From Macrotis lagotis (lineage: Eukaryota > Chordata > Mammalia > Peramelemorphia > Peramelidae), in contig NC_133658.1 of assembly GCF_037893015.1 (NCBI RefSeq), forward strand, positions 144,699,982-144,763,981: DNA of 64,000 bases, written 5' to 3'. A model generated the notes under the pieces. The model did no database searches and was not told the origin of the DNA. It worked only from the letters and a program-made list of their open reading frames with translations. Of this stretch, positions 57,690 through 64,000 are shown piece by piece (within the stretch, counting starts at the first letter, position 1; the number at the start of each line of letters is the position of its first letter). The position numbers and the translations under genes are program-made.

Positions 57690-58145
57690 GCAGCTTTTCC
57701 CTCTTTACATGTTTGCACATTAATCATTTTGTGTATGAGAAATTAGGATTAAGGGTAAAGAAATAAAACTATTAGATAGGAAGACAAATGAAAATTCTGG
57801 ATCTCAAAGGTTTTTTTTTAATCCCAAATCCTTTCTTAAACCTCTCCTACTCATTAGACAGGCATAAAATATGATACCCATTATACATGTGAAGTCATAC
57901 AAAATATATTTCTACATTAGCTATGTTACAAAACAAAAACAAAAATCAAGAAAGATAAAGTCAAAAATATATTTCAATCTGGGCTGAGAATTCATCATTT
58001 CTCTCTCTGGAGGTAGATGGCATTTTTCATCATAATTCCTCTGGAATAGTTATGGATCACTGTATTGATCAGAGATGCTAAATTTTTCATAACTGATCAT
58101 TCTTATAATATCATTGTTACTATGTACAGTATTCTAGTTCTGCTC
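57690..58145 (-). mobile_element. L1 3' region fragment
   Basis: GCACATTAATCATTTTGTGT, GAGAAATTAGGATTAAGGGT and the ATTCCTCTGGAATAGTTATG / TGATCAGAGATGCTAAATTT pair match the reversed L1 at 55.9-56.3 kb. Confidence 0.55.
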
Positions 58146-58149
58146 ACTT

Positions 58150-58500
58150 GTTGCAAAAATTTTAAAGTATCACATAAGCTGGAACCACATATTATAAAGG
58201 TTATATATTATGACCAGGGTTGTATGAAGGTTTATACAAGGAATGTAGATTGGTTCAACAAAAGGAAGACTAGAAATACAATAAACCATCTTAACAGTAG
58301 AAATAGTTTTTTAAAACTATGGTGTCAATAGATGCTTGAAAGGATTTTGGCAAAATATAATCAGATTTTTATTAAAAACTCTAGAAATCAATATAATAAA
58401 TGACTTTTCCCTTAAGATCAAAAGTAAAGCAAGGAAATCCATTATTATCACTCTTTTAACAGTATTAGAAATACTAGAGAAAAAAAATTGAGGAAAGGTA
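58150..58500 (+). mobile_element. L1 ORF2 fragment (reverse transcriptase)
   Basis: GAATGTAGATTGGTTCAACA, ACCATCTTAACAGTAGAAAT, GTGTCAATAGATGCTTGAAA: the L1 ORF2 RT block around the 'GWFN...INK...SIDAEKAFD' region, broken by frameshifts. Confidence 0.65.
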
Positions 58501-58639
58501 GTAAACTTTGAAAAGGTTTTTTTTAAAAAAAAAAAGGCAAAAAAGCCAGTCCCTGATCTCAAGGGGAAAAATCTAGTGAGGAAAATCTTGACACCCCCAG
58601 GGAGAAGCATGGTGGAAAACATTTAGTAAACATCAAGAG

Positions 58640-60800
58640 AAACAGAAACAAGCTAAATTGTCTTCAGAACATACAAGGACACCCTAAACAGAAAGAGGAA
58701 CTAGATGAAAAAGTTAAAGAAAGAAATCACAGGATTGGCAGAGTATTCTAGAGTAATAGAAAACTTCAATTATCTGGATATCAATTATCTGGATATTTGC
58801 TGGAGTTCTCTCACTATGTCAAAAGGGGAGTATTTTATAATTTCTTTTCTTGGCCTTAGTGGTCACTGACCTTCATCCTTCAAAAGGTGAAGAAATCAAC
58901 ATAGAAAAAACTCTATTCTGGATCTGATTCTCACCATTGATAACACATTATAGAAATGAAATTAATATAAACCTTAGAAAAGAGTGACCATTCCACCTAA
59001 AAGTTTGTGATAGAAAAGGAGAAAATTGAACATACCTTGAAATGAATTTAAAATTTGAGGAAAGGAGATTTCAAATGGGTCAGGATAAGAACAGTTATGA
59101 ATTTTATGGACTGAAATTGTAAAGGACAAGTTAGCCCAGAAGAGATGGGCAACTTTCAAGAATGATATTCTCATGACATAGAAATGGAGGAAAAGAGAAA
59201 GTTCTCTAAAGAGACAGATGTTTTTGCACAGAGAATTAAGTGACCAAATGGATCCCTAAAAAAAGCACAGTTGGAAGCAAAGATAGGTTATAGATGATTA
59301 AATACAAAAGTTTAGAATAGTAGTGGGGGGTGGTTGAAAGTTCAGAATGAGCAAAGGCTAGAAGGAAAATTAAGAACAACAAAGGGATGGTTGGAATCCA
59401 AGAGGAATTAAATCACTGTTCTGAGTACACGGGGACATTAGGTAGAGCAGCTGAACTATTACTGTGCATTTGTTTTGTCTGCAAGAAAATTGCTCTTTGG
59501 ACTGTAAAAGACAATATTAAAATGGTTAATAGAGAATTGGTACCTAAAATAAGTATCCGATATTAGTAAGGTGACTTATTCTAATAAATATTTAAAAATT
59601 ACAGTACTACAAAGCACTGGAGATAAAATCAAAAAGAAAAGCAGTATCCATCCTTAAGGACTTTATATTGTAATGAGAAGATAGCACATATCCATATGTG
59701 ATCATTTGAGGGAAGAAAGAATTAGCAAACATATCAAGAGAGGCTTCCTATAGGTAGTAGCAAAAAAATTTCTGAACTTTGAAAGAAGCTAGGGATTCTA
59801 AGAGATGGAAGAGTGCATTTCAGGTGGTGTGAGAGACAATCTGTGCAAAGGCACAGTCCAGAAGTGGTAGTTATATACAGGCAATATTAAATAATCCACT
59901 TGGACTGATATATAGGGTCCATAAAGGACTCTTGTGTAACGAGCTTGGAAAGACAAGCTGGAGTCCAGTCATGGCTTAAAGTACCCCCCAAAGGAAGATT
60001 GTCTTTTTCCAGCGACAATAGGGAGCCATTGTAGTTCCTTGAGAGGGGGAATGACACAGTCAAACCTGTGCCTTAGAGGTATCAATTTGGCTACTTTGTG
60101 GAGAATACATTTGAGAGAGGAGAAAAGAAGATAGATACAAGATGTTGAGAATGTTAGACTGATTTGGCAATAGATTATATATGTGAAAATCCAGAAGTAA
60201 AAAGTCAAAAATAACTTCATAGTGGATGACTGGCAGGATGGTGATACTGTCAGCAGAAATAGGAAAGTTAGAAAGAGGAATAAATTAAAGTGGGGGGGGC
60301 AGATAATGAGATAAAAGAATCTTATAAAGAATCTTATAAAGCTGCCCTTTTGTCATAAAGACTAGATGAAGACACAAAGGAAATTTATTCTCCAGTATTA
60401 AAAGGGCAATCAGATGCATTGCTGATTCACCATCATTGATCCATAATAGACTAGAGAATGGAAGAGATATTGTTGAACTGGAGAAGAACAAATATTTTCC
60501 CCAATGTTACCTCCAACACACCATCTTGTTGTCTAGACTAGATGACTAGTTCCCCCCACCCGTCTTCCTCTCCCCCCACAAAAACCTTGCAAATTTTAAG
60601 CCAGTGAATTTAATTTCAGTTTCCAGAAAATTCTAGAACATATTATCAAAGGGCTACTGATCATTTCAAAAAGGAAGCGGTGATCATGAAGAACCAATGT
60701 GACTTCTTTAAGAATAGGTTATATCAGATCAAATTAAATTCCTTTTTTTTTTTGGACAACGTTGTTTGACTGGTTGATTGGAAGATGCTTTAGATACAAT
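58640..60800 (+). mobile_element. L3/CR1-type LINE ORF2, split by an L2 insertion
   Basis: 58,640-59,560 carries the endonuclease-side phrases (CTTCAATTATCTGGATATCA, CTATTCTGGATCTGATTCTC, GAGTGACCATTCCACCTAAA); 60,350-60,800 carries the RT start (GTGAATTTAATTTCAGTTTC, AATTCTAGAACATATTATCA, GAACCAATGTGACTTCTTTA). The L2 piece at 59,570-60,345 sits between. All frames broken. Confidence 0.6.
59570..60345 (-). mobile_element. LINE-2 fragment nested in L3
   Basis: GAGATAAAATCAAAAAGAAA, CCATCCTTAAGGACTTTATA, AATAGGGAGCCATTGTAGTT, GGGGAATGACACAGTCAAAC, ATACTGTCAGCAGAAATAGG in reversed L2 order. Confidence 0.65.
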
Positions 60801-61249
60801 TAATTTATTTTGAGATTGGGTCTCCCTTTATTGCTCAAATTAAAAGTTCAGCAACAATTCAGAGGCCTAATCCTGAAACTAATTAGCAAAGAAATTTTAA
60901 CCTATTTTTTAATGTGATTTGGCCCTCATTTATTTAGACTTATTGCAAATCTATGAGTTGCTTTGACTCAAAGCTTTCAGTCCCAAGCTCTATCAGTTTT
61001 GTTGTTATTATTCAATCCTTTTTCAGTTCCTATTCAGTGTTCAACTCTTCATGACCCCATGTGTCAAAGATCCCAATTAAATTAATATTTTTACTTATTC
61101 TTTTTCATAAGTAAAGGATGGTAAGACTAAATAACTATAAGCTACTCTGAGTCAATGTTGTGATATTGTAGCCAAAAACCATAAAAAATTCAGCCTTGGG
61201 TTGCTTTATGTTATAAGAGACAGAATACTATGTACAGGACTAGAAAGGT

Positions 61250-61805
61250 GATAATTCAGCTCTGCTCCACCCTAGTCAAACCCATAGCTAGAATATTGTG
61301 TTCAGTTCTGCAGGTCATATTTTAAAAAGTAAATTTATAAGCTGGCAAATATACAAGAGAGAGCAACCAGGGTGATGAAGTGTCTAGAGATCATGTTAGG
61401 TGAGAATCAGTTGGATTGGATAGGCTAGAGGCAGACTTGAGACTGAAGATGTTTCAACTTTCAAGGACTATCCTGAAGTATTTAAAGGACTGTGACATGG
61501 AAGAGGACTTGGAATCCCTTGACCTATCCCAAAGGGTAGAACTTTAAAACCATTGGGTGGAAGTTGGCAAAGAAGCCAATTGGGTTTTAGGAATAATTTT
61601 TTCACAATTGGAGCTCTCCAGAGCAGAAGGAACTACTTAAGTAATTGACTAATTTTCCCTCATTAGCAGTCTCTAAGCAAAGCCTGAATGACCAGTGTGT
61701 TAGGTATGTAGTAAGGTGAATGCTTGCTTAGGTATCATACAATTGGTTAGATCATCTCTGAGATTGTTTCCAACTCTGATAAGTCTATATAACCTTTAAC
61801 ATAGA
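61250..61805 (+). mobile_element. L3/CR1-type LINE 3' end, copy 1
   Basis: TGTGTTCAGTTCTGCAGGTC, GAGAGCAACCAGGGTGATGA, AAGGACTGTGACATGGAAGA, AGCAGTCTCTAAGCAAAGCC, AGATTGTTTCCAACTCTGAT: CR1-clade 3' terminus. Confidence 0.75.
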
Positions 61806-61849
61806 CCAGGAGAGGCTCAGTAGAGCATAATTGTTTTCAATATTTGCCA

Positions 61850-62105
61850 GACTTTCAATAGAAATAAAGAGTAGATTTGATCTATGTTACTCCAGAAGAC
61901 AGAACTAGGGACCAGAGAGTACAGATTTCAAGGACATAGGTTTTTGGCTCAGCATAAGAAATACTTAGGACTGTCCAGTAGTGAAACAGACTGACTCTTA
62001 AGGAAATAAGTTCCTTTTCACTAGAGGTGTTCAAGAAAAGGTTGACTGACTATTTGTCAAAGGTATTCATAGAATCCCCAGAGCTGGAAGGAATATAATC
62101 TAGAC
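61850..62105 (+). mobile_element. L3/CR1-type LINE 3' end, copy 2
   Basis: GACAGAACTAGGGACCAGAG, CTTTTCACTAGAGGTGTTCA, GGTTGACTGACTATTTGTCA: a 5'-truncated copy in the same orientation. Confidence 0.65.
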
Positions 62106-62389
62106 TAAACTTTACTTGAAGCACCAATTCACTCTATAATGGTTATCCATCAATAGACAACAGAGAGTAGGCCTCTAAGTTAGGAAGATCTAGATTTGAG
62201 TCCGGTAGCTGTGTGATCCTAGGCTAGTCATAGCTTCCAGTCAACCTTAAGACTATAAGAGGCAAAGCAATTGGCTAGTCTATATTGATAGAGGAAGTTT
62301 CCTCCCTGGAAATTTTTCTTGCCAATATAATCACAAGTCCAAACCAAAAAAAGAGGCACAGGGTTCAGAATTAGTAATTAATACTTACA

Positions 62390-62905
62390 TGGTCAGACTA
62401 CATCTGGAATAGTATTCATTTCTATGGTACAGTTTAGGTTGGGCATTGACAGATTGGAGCTTATCTGAAGGAAAGCAACAAGAATACTAAGGAAGCTAGA
62501 AACCATGTTTAGTTCTCCAGTCAAAGGAGTGAGGGATGTTTAATCTGGAAAGAATAAAGATTTGTGGTGAGAAGGGACATGATAACTGATTTCAAATATT
62601 TGAAGGGTTCTGATATAAGAATGATTAAATTTGTGCTTGGTCCTCAGTATAAAACTTGGAGCAACAGGTAGAAGTTGCAAAGAGACAGCCTTTCTTTAGG
62701 CTTGATATATGGAAAATAATAATTAGAACTACCTAAATTTGAAATGAATTGCCTCATAAGGTAATAGATCCCTCTGAAAGAGGTTGATTACTTTTCAAGG
62801 GTGTTGTATAAGATTACTGTTTAATTATTGAATTTTGTTTATTCAGTTATTGGACTGTCATGACATATGAAGTCCCTTCTAAATCTGGGACTCTTAAATA
62901 CTCCC
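62390..62905 (+). mobile_element. L3/CR1-type LINE 3' end, copy 3
   Basis: GACTACATCTGGAATAGTAT, TTAATCTGGAAAGAATAAAG, GACATGATAACTGATTTCAA, ATATTTGAAGGGTTCTGATA, ATGAAGTCCCTTCTAAATCT in order. Confidence 0.72.
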
Positions 62906-63354
62906 AACAAGTACTCATCTAACTTCTGCTTAAAGTCTTCCAGGAATGAGAAACTTGCTACCTATCAAAATAGTTCATTCAATTTTAGAACAAGTAATCA
63001 TTGAGTGATAATATCTGTCTACAGAACTAGATTATTAGAATCAACTATAAAATGCTCGATAAAGATAAAATCATATGCCCCCCTTTTATTTTATTGCTTC
63101 TAGACATTGGAAGATATTCTAAAGATAAAGCAAGACTTTTATGTTTTCTTTTCAAGACACAATACTTTGGCTATATTATTATTGTAAAGATGATTCTCAC
63201 ACTAGATTGGAGTTGAGTGGGATGATCTGTAAAAGTTGCTTTCAACGCCTAAGATTCTATAATGAGTTTTGGCAATCAACAGAAATAGAATACAAAGAAT
63301 ATAAACTGTTTGTGTTATTGCTTTATATTGTTTTATATACAGACACACATTGAA
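62906..63354. other. AP3M2 intron 2, no recognised feature
   Basis: AT-rich. A scrap of L3-like sequence near 63,200 (GAGTGGGATGATCTGTAAAA). Confidence 0.35.
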
Positions 63355-64000
63355 AAGAAATAGGGGAAAAACCCTATCTTTAAAAACATATTAGCGAAAG
63401 TGTTCAAAAAAGTAATATAATTACAAACAAAGTCCAGCAGGAAGTGATAGAGAAATTCCATTTAAAATAAATGCCGGGACCTCTAGGTAGCACAGTGGAT
63501 AGAGCACTGACCCTGGAGTCAGGAGTCTCTGAGTTCAAATCTAGCCTCAGACATTTAATAATTACCTAGCTGTGTAGTCTTGGGCAAGCCACTAAACCCC
63601 ATTTGCCTTGCAAAAAACCTAAAAAAAATATAAAATAAAATAAATGCAGACTCTATAAAATACTTGGGAGTCTACCTGCCAAGACTAGTCCAGGAACTAG
63701 TTAAAAAAAAACACTTTTCTCACAAAGTTAGATCTAATCAGTTGGAAAAATATTAATAGCTCATATTCAGATTGAGCCAATATAATAAAAATGACAATTC
63801 TTCCTAAATTAATTTACCACACCAAACTAATAAAAATTATTTTATAGAGTTAGAAAAAATTAATAACTTCTTCTGAAAAAACAAAAGGTCAAGAATATCA
63901 AGGGAATCAGTGGGAAAAAATTGTGAAGGAAAGTAGTCTAGAAGTGCAGACCTCAAACTGTATTACAAAGTGGTTAATCAAAACAATCTGATACTGACCA
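63355..64000 (+). mobile_element. L1 ORF2 fragment running off the window
   Basis: IKYLGVYLP is readable after the SINE, followed by TCAGATTGAGCCAATATAAT (FRLSQYN) and later AGTGGTTAATCAAAACAATC. This is the L1 ORF2 region downstream of the RT. Frames are broken. A SINE at 63,476-63,632 interrupts it. Confidence 0.75.
63476..63632 (+). mobile_element. Mar1/WSINE1-like SINE in L1 ORF2
   Basis: GACCTCTAGGTAGCACAGTG to TTGCCTTGCAAAAAACCTAA; flanked by AAAATAAATGC on both sides, an 11-bp target duplication. Confidence 0.94.

Overview
This is a 64 kb piece of a vertebrate nuclear genome, almost certainly a marsupial. The evidence is dozens of copies of the tRNA-derived marsupial CORE-SINE family (Mar1/WSINE1-like) on both strands, an RTE retrotransposon with a companion RTE-type SINE, marsupial-type L1 3' ends, and abundant old L2, L3/CR1 and MIR. 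The SINE variant ending in 'CCATTGCCTTGC' plus an A-rich tail may point to an Australian (dasyurid-like) species, but that is a weak inference. No prokaryotic or organellar features are present.

Two protein-coding genes can be supported, both only partly inside the window. On the minus strand, from 15,572 down to 3,223, are nine coding exons of PLAT (tissue-type plasminogen activator): signal peptide, furin-type propeptide, fibronectin finger, EGF, kringle 1 (two exons), kringle 2 (two exons) and the first protease exon, with the activation site and the catalytic His. Splice phases are consistent throughout. The later protease exons (catalytic Asp and Ser) lie beyond the left edge, and the non-coding first exon was not identified. 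On the plus strand, a CpG-island promoter (about 48.8-49.56 kb), a probable first exon ending at 49,220 and coding exon 2 (51,492-51,820) belong to AP3M2, the mu subunit of the AP-3 adaptor complex. The rest of AP3M2 lies beyond the right edge.

Layout: 0-3.2 kb, PLAT intron with L1/L2/SINE debris; 3.2-15.6 kb, PLAT exons separated by repeat-rich introns; 15.6-48.8 kb, PLAT upstream or first-intron sequence and intergenic DNA, with a 100-base assembly gap (28,334-28,433), many SINEs, a long L2 copy (41.4-44.4 kb) and an RTE fragment (34.6-35.1 kb); 48.8-50.3 kb, AP3M2 promoter followed by a 0.56 kb pyrimidine-rich minisatellite; 50.3-64 kb, AP3M2 introns with L1, L2, L3 and a mariner MITE.

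PLAT and AP3M2 are transcribed divergently here. As I recall the human 8p11 map they are convergent, so either the locus was rearranged or the assembly is wrong near the gap. Other points for follow-up: a 238-nt adenine-free pyrimidine tract serving as the splice acceptor tract of the PLAT kringle-2 exon; lineage-specific residues in both PLAT kringles and the protease 37-loop; an in-frame upstream ATG that could extend AP3M2; and a perfect 25-bp hairpin near 30.4 kb. I found no novel multi-gene system; the window is mostly ordinary, repeat-dense mammalian DNA.
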